From DASYRM01 sp036004405 (GTDB lineage Bacteria > Acidobacteriota > Vicinamibacteria > Vicinamibacterales > UBA2999): a stretch of DNA of 49,203 nucleotides. The stretch is taken from contig DASYRM010000002.1 in assembly GCA_036004405.1 (NCBI GenBank), positions 1 to 49,203 of the forward strand, read 5' to 3'. The position numbers and the translations under genes were made by a program. Positions 17,588-25,832 of the stretch are shown in pieces (position 1 is the stretch's first letter; each line of letters begins with the position of its first letter). The notes beneath the pieces were generated by a model. The model had not been told where the DNA came from and made no database searches. It saw only the letters and a program-made list of their open reading frames with translations.

Positions 17588-18746
17588 CGGGCGCGCGCGA
17601 AGCGCGCGCGACGCTAAGCACGGCCTCGGCGGCGCGGCCGGATGCGCCAGGCATCGCCAGGCGATCCCGGACCTGGCGCAGGCCCGCGATCACCGCCGCC
17701 CGGCGCGGCTGGTTCTCGGCGAGCGTCACCGTCTCCTCGACGACGCGCGCCGGCGTGCAGCTGTCCTGAATGAGCTCGGGCACGAGCCGCGTCCCCGCAA
17801 TCAGGTTGGCCATCGCATACGTGTCCACTTTCACGAACGGCTTGCCCAATCTGTAGGTCATCGGCGACAGCTTGTAGATGACGACCATCGGGCACCCGTG
17901 AATGGCGCCCTGCACGGTTGCCGTGCCCGAAGCCGTAATGGCCACGTCCGCCGCCGCCAGCACGGCGTCGGTGCGCTCGCGCACGAGCGCCAGCGGCCGA
18001 TGCAAAGGTGCGGCCGCGTGCGCCAGCGGCTCGTAGAGCGCGTCGGCCAGGTGCGGCGCGCCCGCAACCACGAACTGCACGTGCTCGAGCCGCGCCGCCA
18101 GCCCAGGCAGCGATGCGGCGAGCACCGGCACGAGCCGCTCCAGCTCGTTGCGGCGGCTGCCGGGCAGGAGCGCCACGGTCGGCCGCGACGGATCGAGCCC
18201 GAGGTCGTGCCGCAACCCGTCGCGCGAGCGCCCCGCCACCGCGGCTTCGGCCATCTCCACCAGCGGATGGCCGACGAACTCCACCGGCACACCGGCGTCG
18301 CGGTAGAGCGCCTCTTCGAACGGGAAGATGACGATCACTTTGGTTACGTCGCGCTGCATGGCCCGAATGCGCCACGGGCGCCAGGCCCAGAGCTGGGGGC
18401 CGATGTAATAGGCCACGGGGATGCCCAGGCGTTTCATTGCCGCCATCAGGCGGAAGTTCACATCGGGGAAATCGATAGGGACGAAGACGTCCGGCCGGAA
18501 GCGGCGCGCAGCGTCGGTGATCTGCCGGATGAGCGCCAGCGCGCGTGGAATGACGCGCAGCGGTTCGGTGAGTCCGGTGGCCGAGAGGCCGCGGTAGTGG
18601 GCCAGGAGCTCGCCGCCGGCCTGCGCGAAGCGATCACCGCCGAGGCCGGCAATCTCGACGCCCGGCTCCCGCGCCCGCAGCTCGCTCACGAGCGCGCCGG
18701 CGTACAGATCGCCCGACGGCTCGCCGCACGACATCAGGATGCGCAT
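17577..18746 (-). CDS. lpxB: Lipid-A-disaccharide synthase
   Basis: LpxB condenses UDP-2,3-diacylglucosamine with lipid X to make the lipid A disaccharide at the inner-membrane surface. The 389-residue protein starts MRILMSCGEPSGDLYAGALV, the standard LpxB N-terminus. It contains FVPIDFPDVNFRLM, AYYIGPQLWAWRPWRIRAM, LPGSRRNELERLVPVL and the ITASGTATVQGAIHGCPMVVIYK region of the nucleotide-sugar site. Its length is normal. It follows the M16 peptidase pair by 33 bp in the same direction as lpxD. The extreme C-terminus (RAPVGG) is encoded at the edge of the 9-bp repeat array, so the final residues may be repeat-derived. Confidence 0.97.
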   Translation of the reverse strand: MRILMSCGEPSGDLYAGALVSELRAREPGVEIAGLGGDRFAQAGGELLAHYRGLSATGLTEPLRVIPRALALIRQITDAARRFRPDVFVPIDFPDVNFRLMAAMKRLGIPVAYYIGPQLWAWRPWRIRAMQRDVTKVIVIFPFEEALYRDAGVPVEFVGHPLVEMAEAAVAGRSRDGLRHDLGLDPSRPTVALLPGSRRNELERLVPVLAASLPGLAARLEHVQFVVAGAPHLADALYEPLAHAAAPLHRPLALVRERTDAVLAAADVAITASGTATVQGAIHGCPMVVIYKLSPMTYRLGKPFVKVDTYAMANLIAGTRLVPELIQDSCTPARVVEETVTLAENQPRRAAVIAGLRQVRDRLAMPGASGRAAEAVLSVARASRAPVGG

Positions 18747-18779
18747 GGAGGCGAGCCGTTCAAGACGTCTGGCGAGGAA

Positions 18780-20276
18780 TCAGCGCGCCGAGGCGCGCCC
18801 GTCGCGCTGCAGGCCGCCCGCCATCAGATCCAGCTGCCCGATGGGGATCACTTCGAAGTCCGTGAAGCCGACGGCGCGCAGCTGCTGGACGAACGCCCGG
18901 GCATTGCCGACCAGCACGATCGACAGGCGATCCGGCCGGATGTAGGCCTGCGACACCCGCTGCACGTCGTCGGGCGTCACCGCCTGCACGCGTTCGCGGA
19001 AGGTGGCGAGGTCCGTGAGCGGCAGGTCGTAGAACACCGCGTTCAACACCTGCGTGGCGATCTCGTTCGGCGTCTCGATGGTCAGCGGGAACGTGCCGGC
19101 CAGGAACGCCTGCGCATCGCGCAGCTCCGGCTCGTATACGCGGTTGCGCTGCAGCCGCGAGAACTCGTCCACCGTCAGGCGCAGCACCTCGCCCGTGGTC
19201 TCGGTGCGCGTGTCGGTCTCGGCCACGTAGTCGCCGGCCTGCTTCATCGCCTGGGTCTCGGCCGAAGCGCCGTAGGTCAGCCCCCGCTGCGACCGCAACA
19301 CGCGATGCAGCCGGTTGGCGCCTTCGCCGCCCAGAATCTTCACCGCCAGGTCCCAGGCCAGATAGTCCGGATGATTGCGCGCGATCGCGAGCTGCCCGAC
19401 GCGGATCTCCGTCTGCACGGCGTCGGGCTTGTCCACCACCACGATGCGGCGCGTGGACGGCGGCGGATCGATCGGCTTCGGGATGGTGAGGTCGGCGCGC
19501 GGCCAGCCGCCGAACACCTTCTCGACCATCCCGAACGCCTCGGTGGTGGTGGTATCCCCCACGACCGCCAGGATCATGTTGTTGGGCACGAAGTAGCGCC
19601 GGTGGAACGCCACCAGGTCGTCGCGGGTGATGCCGGCCAGCGTGTCGGGCGTGCCGTTGCCGGGCAGACCGTAGGGGTGGAACCCGTAGATCAGGCGATC
19701 GATGAGCGACGACGCCACGAAGTCGGGGTCGGTGGCGCTCACCTGCAACGACGAGATCGCCTGCTGCTTCTGCCGGTCGATCTCCTCGGCGTCGAACTTC
19801 GGGTTGCGGACCACGTCGGCCAGCAGCGCCATGCCCGTGTCGAACGAGTCCTTCATCACCACGATGTTGGCGAACGACAGGTCGGATCCGGAGCCGGTGC
19901 CGAGCGCGCCCCCGATGGTGTCGATCTGATCGGCAATCTCCTGCGCGCTGCGCGTGGCGGTGCCCTGATCGAGCAGATTGCCGAGCAGCGTCGCCAGCCC
20001 CGCCTTACCTTGCGGATCCTCGGCGGCGCCGGCGCCGATGATCAGCCGCATGGTGACCACCGGCTGCTCGTGGTGCAGAATCGCCAGCACCCGCATGCCG
20101 TTGGCGAGCGTGCGGATCTCGTAGGGCGGGAACTTCACCTCCCGCGCGGGCAGCGGCGCCGGCGGACGTTCCGTCGGCCAGTTCAACGTGCTCGAGGAGT
20201 TCTGCGCGGTGGCGACCGACGACACCAGCAGGCCCACCGAGAGACACAGCGCAACACCGGGCATCCAGATACGCAT
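18780..20276 (-). CDS. M16-family peptidase homologue, non-catalytic subunit
   Basis: The 498-residue protein has a signal peptide (MRIWMPGVALCLSVGLLVSSVATAQ) and the M16 fold (EIRTLANGMRVLAILHHEQPVVTMRLIIGAG, then a C-terminal half beginning near RRIVVVDKPDAVQTEIRVGQ). The zinc motif HxxEH is absent: the equivalent segment reads GLATLLGNLLDQGT. Such proteins typically form a heterodimer with a catalytic M16 protein and help close the peptide chamber, and the catalytic partner is directly upstream. I chose ATG 20276. GTG 20288, which overlaps the partner's stop by 4 bp, is an alternative, so translation is probably coupled. Confidence 0.9.
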   Translation of the reverse strand: MRIWMPGVALCLSVGLLVSSVATAQNSSSTLNWPTERPPAPLPAREVKFPPYEIRTLANGMRVLAILHHEQPVVTMRLIIGAGAAEDPQGKAGLATLLGNLLDQGTATRSAQEIADQIDTIGGALGTGSGSDLSFANIVVMKDSFDTGMALLADVVRNPKFDAEEIDRQKQQAISSLQVSATDPDFVASSLIDRLIYGFHPYGLPGNGTPDTLAGITRDDLVAFHRRYFVPNNMILAVVGDTTTTEAFGMVEKVFGGWPRADLTIPKPIDPPPSTRRIVVVDKPDAVQTEIRVGQLAIARNHPDYLAWDLAVKILGGEGANRLHRVLRSQRGLTYGASAETQAMKQAGDYVAETDTRTETTGEVLRLTVDEFSRLQRNRVYEPELRDAQAFLAGTFPLTIETPNEIATQVLNAVFYDLPLTDLATFRERVQAVTPDDVQRVSQAYIRPDRLSIVLVGNARAFVQQLRAVGFTDFEVIPIGQLDLMAGGLQRDGRASAR

Positions 20277-20284
20277 GGACCAGC

Positions 20285-21652
<1,368 letters not shown>

Positions 21653-21700
21653 GTACTTCGATTATACGGGCCCGTGCCCTGATTGCCGCCCGGGCGGGCG

Positions 21701-22516
21701 TCAGCGTGTCAGCAGGCGCATGCCCACGCTGGCATAGCTCGCGGTGCCGAATTCGGTGGGATACGGGTCGATCACTCGTTCGACGGCGAGATAGAGCTCG
21801 ACGGTGGCCGCCTTCCCACTTACACGCAAGCCCCCCTCGCCGCGTCCTCCGGTCTGAGTGCCGCGGTTACCGAGGAGCCCGTTGGTCCCCACCTCACGGA
21901 GCATCGCCGACCCGATCAGCCCGACGGTGCCGTAGACGCGGTGGTGCGCGCGCACGCCCGCGTGCATCTCCCAGTCGTAGTCCACGTTCGTCTTCAGGAT
22001 CGCGCCGAGCAGATCGAAGCGCGCCTCCACATCGGTGCCGTTGCGCTTGAACTGGGCGCCCACGCGGCCGCCGAACATGTTCCAGTCCACCGGCGGCCGC
22101 TTCGCCCGGTCGGCGAGGTGGCGCGACAGATGATGGAACACCGCCGCCACGTAGAACCCCTTCACGCGCGAACTGAGCACACCGTCGATCGTGTAGTTGC
22201 CCTGATTGGGATCGAACGGGTGGAACTCGTCGCCGAGCACCGCCTGGTAGTTGGCGACGAAGGTCAGTTGCGTCCGCCCCACCGCGACGATGCCGAACTC
22301 GCCGCCGTAGTTGGCGTCCCAGTTGTAGCGCGGGCTGTCGTTCGACAGGTGCGCCATGTTCAGGTGGAAGTGGTAGTTCGGCAGCCACACGACCGCCCCT
22401 TCGGGGTTGTCGGGCGGTGCCTGCACGTTTTCGAGGGGAGCGAGCTGGATTGATTGGGCCGTGGCCGTGCTGGCCGCCGCAGCGAGCGCGGCCGCCAGGC
22501 ACAGGGAACGCATCAT
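21701..22516 (-). CDS. Putative outer-membrane protein encoded after lpxD
   Basis: The 271-residue product has a signal peptide (MMRSLCLAAALAAAASTATAQ) and repeated amphipathic strands with aromatic girdle residues (YHFHLNMAHLSNDSPRYNW, RTQLTFVANYQAVLGD, GFYVAAVFHHLSRHL, VDYDWEMHAGVRAHHRVYG) ending SYASVGMRLLTR. A beta-barrel or lipid-facing role is likely, and I cannot place it in a named family. ATG 22516 overlaps the lpxD stop (ATGA), so it is co-translated with the lipid A acyltransferase. Given that coupling, a link to envelope biogenesis is a reasonable inference. Confidence 0.7.
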   Translation of the reverse strand: MMRSLCLAAALAAAASTATAQSIQLAPLENVQAPPDNPEGAVVWLPNYHFHLNMAHLSNDSPRYNWDANYGGEFGIVAVGRTQLTFVANYQAVLGDEFHPFDPNQGNYTIDGVLSSRVKGFYVAAVFHHLSRHLADRAKRPPVDWNMFGGRVGAQFKRNGTDVEARFDLLGAILKTNVDYDWEMHAGVRAHHRVYGTVGLIGSAMLREVGTNGLLGNRGTQTGGRGEGGLRVSGKAATVELYLAVERVIDPYPTEFGTASYASVGMRLLTR

Positions 22517-23556
22517 CGGGTCGGGTCCTCCTCGGACGCAGGCGGCTTGAGCGCCGCGAGCTGCGCCTCGAGCGCGTCGATGCGCTTCTTCAGCTCGGGC
22601 AAGTGCTTGAAGAGCACCGACGCCCGGCGCCACGTCTGGTTGTCGATGGCTGGATAGCCGGCCACGCGCGCGCCGGGGTCCAGCGAGTTGGTGACGCCCG
22701 ACTGCCCCACCGCGATCGCGCCCTTGCCGATCGTCAAATGGCCGCCGACGCCCACCTGGCCCCCGAAGATCACGTCGTCGCCGATGGTGGTGCTGCCCGA
22801 GATGCCCACCTGGGCCGCCATCAGCGCGTTGCGGCCAATCGTGACGCCGTGGGCGATCTGCACCAGGTTGTCGATCTTGGCCCCCGCCTTGATGCGCGTC
22901 TCGCCCACCGCCGGACGATCGACCGTGGTGTTGGCGCCAATCTCGACGTCGTCTTCGATGACGACGCCCGCCACCTGCGGAATCTTTTCGTGGGTGCCGT
23001 CGGCGCGGCGCACGAAGCCGTAGCCGTCGCCGCCGAGGACGACCCCGTCCTGGAGGACGACGCGATGCCCGATCGACACGCGCTCGCGAATCGACACGTT
23101 CGCGTGGACGACGCAGTCGTCGCCGATGCGCGCGCCGGGGCCGATGGTGACGTTCGGGTACACGACAGTGCGGCTGCCGATCGACGCCTCCGCTCCCACC
23201 ACCACGAACGGGCCGATCGACACGTCGGCGCCAAGGTGCGCGTCCGGAGCGATGACCGTCAGCGCGTGCACGCCCGCAGCGGGACGATCGCCGGGCGCGA
23301 ACAGGCCGACGGCGCGCGCGAACGCCAGATACGGCTCCGCGCTGCGCAGCGCCGCGCACGGGGCCGCCGGACCGTCTGTGTGCAGGATGACCGCCGATGC
23401 GCGCGTGCCCGCCAGCGCCTTCTCGTATTTTGGGTTGGCCAGGAAGGTGACGTCGCCAGGCCCGGCATCATGGATGCCGGCGACGCGGGCAATCTCGATG
23501 TCGCCGTCGCCGTCGAGACGGCACTCCAGCCGCGCGGCCAGCTCTCGCAGTTTCAC
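22513..23556 (-). CDS. lpxD: UDP-3-O-(3-hydroxyacyl)glucosamine N-acyltransferase
   Basis: LpxD adds the N-linked hydroxyacyl chain in lipid A biosynthesis. The 347-residue protein has an N-terminal uridine-binding domain (VKLRELAARLECRLDGDG to LAFARAVGLF) followed by a left-handed parallel beta-helix of hexapeptide repeats (VSIGPFVVVGAEASIGSRTV, GPGARIGDDCVVHANVSI). The catalytic His region is visible in NLVQIAHGVTIGRNALMAAQVGISG, and a C-terminal coiled segment is present (VLFKHLPELKKRIDALEAQL). GTG 23556 is chosen because homology starts there; an upstream in-frame ATG would add 65 residues encoded by REP sequence. The Shine-Dalgarno is weak and the leader holds degenerate GTAG repeat heads. 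Confidence 0.95.
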   Translation of the reverse strand: MKLRELAARLECRLDGDGDIEIARVAGIHDAGPGDVTFLANPKYEKALAGTRASAVILHTDGPAAPCAALRSAEPYLAFARAVGLFAPGDRPAAGVHALTVIAPDAHLGADVSIGPFVVVGAEASIGSRTVVYPNVTIGPGARIGDDCVVHANVSIRERVSIGHRVVLQDGVVLGGDGYGFVRRADGTHEKIPQVAGVVIEDDVEIGANTTVDRPAVGETRIKAGAKIDNLVQIAHGVTIGRNALMAAQVGISGSTTIGDDVIFGGQVGVGGHLTIGKGAIAVGQSGVTNSLDPGARVAGYPAIDNQTWRRASVLFKHLPELKKRIDALEAQLAALKPPASEEDPTR

Positions 23557-23578
23557 GTAGGGGAAATTGTATCCGTAC

Positions 23579-23590
23579 GTAGAGTCGGCC
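23579..23590 (+). repeat. Degenerate REP head (GTAGAGTCGGCC) without a stem
   Basis: The GTAGAG head and preceding TAC match the REP consensus, but no inverted partner follows. It lies 22 bp before an intact copy, which suggests a decayed or truncated element in the lpxD leader. Confidence 0.5.
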
Positions 23591-23600
23591 CCTCTTGTAC

Positions 23601-23625
23601 GTAGAGGCGAACCTTCAGGTCCGCC
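23601..23625 (+). repeat. REP palindrome upstream of the RAYT gene
   Basis: GTAGA is followed by GGCGAACCT-TC-AGGTCCGCC, a 9-bp stem with one mismatch. It ends 33 bp before the RAYT start codon. Confidence 0.85.
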
Positions 23626-23658
23626 GCGGCGTGGCGCGTCGCTTGCTCTGCGACGCAC

Positions 23659-24159
23659 ATGCCGTTCTGTCCAAAGCGCATATCCGGGTTTCCGTACCGA
23701 GGCGGTTATCGATACTTCGTCACCGCCTGCACGTGGGATCGGAGGCCACACTTACTGGAGCCCTCGCTCGCACGTGGACTGAGCACGCAACTCTCGCCGT
23801 TCTTCGCTCGCTACGCATTCGAGGTTGTTGCGTACTGTTTCATGCCCGATCACGTGCATCTGCTGCTGGAGGGCACCTCGACTGAGGCGGACTTTCGCGA
23901 GGCCATGCGACAGTGGAAACAGCAGACCGCGCAGGCATGGAAAGCCCGAACCGGGCAGAGGCTCTGGCAGTCCGGCTATTACGACCGCGTGCTTCGCGAG
24001 TGGGACGACACGCGCGCAGTCGTTCGCTATCTCCTGCAAAACCCTGTACGTGCCGGGCTCGTGGGCCCGGCCCGGGATTGGCCGTGGACAGGGTCGTCGA
24101 GGTATTCACTGGCTGACCTCGAAGCGCACGCCGGTGATTGGAAGCCGTCGTGGCGCTGA
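23659..24159 (+). CDS. REP-associated tyrosine transposase (RAYT, Y1/HUH family)
   Basis: The 166-residue protein belongs to the IS200-like Y1 transposase superfamily. It has the HUH motif within CFMPDHVHLLLEG (His65, His67), a following helix with candidate catalytic tyrosines in QSGYYDRVLREWDD (Tyr107 or Tyr108), and the characteristic YLLQNPVRAGLV. RAYTs are domesticated single-copy relatives that cut and rejoin single-stranded REP hairpins at a GTAG tetranucleotide. The gene has REP palindromes close on both sides, matching that arrangement, and related REPs are scattered through the window. No terminal IS ends or target duplication are visible. The motifs look intact, so it is probably active. 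Confidence 0.93.
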   Translation: MPFCPKRISGFPYRGGYRYFVTACTWDRRPHLLEPSLARGLSTQLSPFFARYAFEVVAYCFMPDHVHLLLEGTSTEADFREAMRQWKQQTAQAWKARTGQRLWQSGYYDRVLREWDDTRAVVRYLLQNPVRAGLVGPARDWPWTGSSRYSLADLEAHAGDWKPSWR

Positions 24160-24165
24160 CGCCAC

Positions 24166-24190
24166 GTAGAGGCGAACCTTCAGGTTCGCC
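24166..24190 (+). repeat. REP palindrome immediately downstream of the RAYT gene
   Basis: GTAGA precedes a perfect 9-bp stem GGCGAACCT / AGGTTCGCC with a TC loop. It begins 6 bp after the RAYT stop codon. Confidence 0.88.
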
Positions 24191-24200
24191 TGGAAACGGC

Positions 24201-24227
24201 AGGCGGACCTGGGAGGTCCGCCTCTAC
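24201..24227 (-). repeat. REP palindrome (inverted partner) overlapping a stop codon
   Basis: AGGCGGACCT-GGG-AGGTCCGCCT is followed by CTAC on the plus strand, so GTAG heads it on the minus strand. With the copy at 24166-24190 it forms an inverted pair. The TAG is the stop codon of the minus-strand gene ending at 24224. Confidence 0.88.
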
Positions 24228-24913
24228 GTATTCGTCGACCGTCGGCCGCACATGCGATCGACGAACACGGTCAAGCGGAGCAGGCCCAGTTCCCGCGCGA
24301 GCGGCTCGATGGCGCGGGCGCGATCGTGGGCCGGGCGCGCAATCGCGGCGCGCAGCGCGGTCATCGCGCGCGAGGGGCGCCCGGTCCAGGACACCGTGTC
24401 GCGCCCCTGCGCGGCGCCGCGCATCGACAGCCAGTGGCCGACCAGGCGAAACGCGAAGAAGTAGGCGATGAGGTTCGGCCCGGGGATGAAGAAGAAGATG
24501 CCCGAACCGACGAAGAGCACCGTGTCCACGATCAGCCACCGCATGTGCCGCCGGTGATCGGCGCGCAGCGACTGGCGGACGATCTCCAGCACCTGCTCGA
24601 GCGGCAGGTCGTCGGCGTGCGTGACGATCGCCGTCTCGCGCCCGCGAAGGTTCCACAGCAGCCGCTGCTCGGCGACGCGTTCCGCCACCCACGCCATCAT
24701 TCGCGCCCGCAGCCGCGCCAGCAGCCCCGCCGACGGAGACGCCGTCTCCTGCCCTTCCTCGGCCTGCCGCAGCATCGTGCTGAACTTCTCCCGCAGACCG
24801 GCAAACCAGCCGCCGGCGGCGGGAGCCTCGTCGGGGCCGGTGTGGTGGCGCTCGCAGTACAGCTCGTAGCGCTGCCCGCCGAGCGGCACCAGGAAAACGA
24901 TCAGTGGTTCCAC
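24224..24913 (-). CDS. Membrane protein, possible mitochondrial K+/H+-exchange-related family
   Basis: The 229-residue product opens MEPLIVFLVPLGGQRYELYCE and has a hydrophobic hairpin in the second half, WLIVDTVLFVGSGIFFFIPG followed by NLIAYFFAFRLVGHWLSMRG. The block around FFFIPGPN resembles the mitochondrial K+-H+ exchange-related (KHE1) family, which has bacterial members. The assignment is tentative and transport is not shown. The start is GTG 24913, 12 bp after the phospholipase-like gene. The C-terminus RRSTNT ends at a TAG that is part of a REP element, so the terminal residues may have been set by REP insertion. Confidence 0.55.
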   Translation of the reverse strand: MEPLIVFLVPLGGQRYELYCERHHTGPDEAPAAGGWFAGLREKFSTMLRQAEEGQETASPSAGLLARLRARMMAWVAERVAEQRLLWNLRGRETAIVTHADDLPLEQVLEIVRQSLRADHRRHMRWLIVDTVLFVGSGIFFFIPGPNLIAYFFAFRLVGHWLSMRGAAQGRDTVSWTGRPSRAMTALRAAIARPAHDRARAIEPLARELGLLRLTVFVDRMCGRRSTNT

Positions 24914-24925
24914 AGGGACTGACGT

Positions 24926-25825
24926 TCAGGGACGTGCGCGGCGGCGCGGCGGCGGCGGCGGCGGCGCGGGCGACACGGGCACGGGTGGACGACCGGCCGC
25001 CTCCCAGGCGCCGGTGATCACGGCCGCGACCGCCGCAATCGAGTCGTTGAGCCGCTGCTCGAGCACGGGGCGCGTGGCGCGGAAGAACGCGTCGTAGTAG
25101 GCGTCGTCGTACATGTCGCGCGACCCGATGGCGTCGAGATCGGCCTTCAGGATGACCGGCGCGAGCCGGGTGTCCTCGATGAGCCGCTCGAAGATGAAGT
25201 CGCGCGGCGCGCGCACCGGCGGCAGCGGTTTCGGCGCCAGCACCAGCTGACTCTTGTAGCGCTCGACGAGCGTCGACTCGAATCGCGCATGCACGCCGTT
25301 CTGCTGCGTCAGCTGGCCGTCGAAGTTGATGACGCCGTGGAACGGCTGGATGGCGTCGGACACGTAGTGACCGAGCCACGCCGAGAAGTGGATGATGTCG
25401 ATCTGGCCGAAGGCGCCGCGGCGTTCGTAGTCGCGGAACGCGCGCTCGAGGTTCCCGAACATCTCCTCGGTGCGCCAAGGCACGGTGCCGTTCTGCAGGA
25501 TCCGCGCGCGCCCGAACTTCGCGATCGCCGCGGTGTAGTCCCGCGGCAGCTCGCGGAACGGATCCTTGCCGTACCCCTCCCAGTCGAGGTCGAGGAAGTG
25601 GTTCGGCTCCTCTTCGGAGAACCCGGCGGCACGCCAGGTGTCGGGGTCGATGACGCGCTCCACGACCTTGGCGCGATGCTTTTCGAAGAGCGGTCGCAAC
25701 TCGGGCGGGAGAAGTGCGATGGCCCGCTCCATGATCAGGTGATGCGCGTCGAACCCCCAGGCAGCCGCACGCCCCGGCAACGCGAGGGCGGCTACCAGCA
25801 CGAAGACGACCAGCCGCATGGCCAT
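24926..25825 (-). CDS. Exported zinc phospholipase C / S1-P1 nuclease-like protein
   Basis: The 299-residue protein has a signal peptide after which the mature chain would begin WGFDAHHLIMERAIALLPP, with Trp23 as the likely new N-terminus. In zinc phospholipase C and P1 nuclease an N-terminal Trp and a nearby His are zinc ligands. Further ligands probably come from HFLDLDW, HFSAWLGHYVSDAIQPFHG and GVHARFEST, the usual His/Asp/Glu pattern. The fold is well supported, but whether the substrate is phospholipid or nucleic acid cannot be said. The C-terminus (PVSPAPPPPPPRRRARP) is a low-complexity tail encoded by a CGG-rich tract. It lies 7 bp after the radical SAM gene. Confidence 0.8.
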   Translation of the reverse strand: MAMRLVVFVLVAALALPGRAAAWGFDAHHLIMERAIALLPPELRPLFEKHRAKVVERVIDPDTWRAAGFSEEEPNHFLDLDWEGYGKDPFRELPRDYTAAIAKFGRARILQNGTVPWRTEEMFGNLERAFRDYERRGAFGQIDIIHFSAWLGHYVSDAIQPFHGVINFDGQLTQQNGVHARFESTLVERYKSQLVLAPKPLPPVRAPRDFIFERLIEDTRLAPVILKADLDAIGSRDMYDDAYYDAFFRATRPVLEQRLNDSIAAVAAVITGAWEAAGRPPVPVSPAPPPPPPRRRARP

Positions 25826-25832
25826 GGCTCGG

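Noticed and set aside
21672..21698. REP element at the end of the M16 gene region (CCGCCCGGGCGGG)
   Set aside because: Short self-complementary GC tract without GTAG head or 9-bp stem; expected by composition.
23659..24159. Complete IS200/IS605 insertion sequence
   Set aside because: No TnpB and no IS-type ends beyond the REPs; the RAYT-REP arrangement explains the locus.
24935..24970. CGG-rich tract as a separate repeat element
   Set aside because: It codes the proline/arginine tail of the phospholipase-like protein and needs no special explanation in a GC-rich genome.
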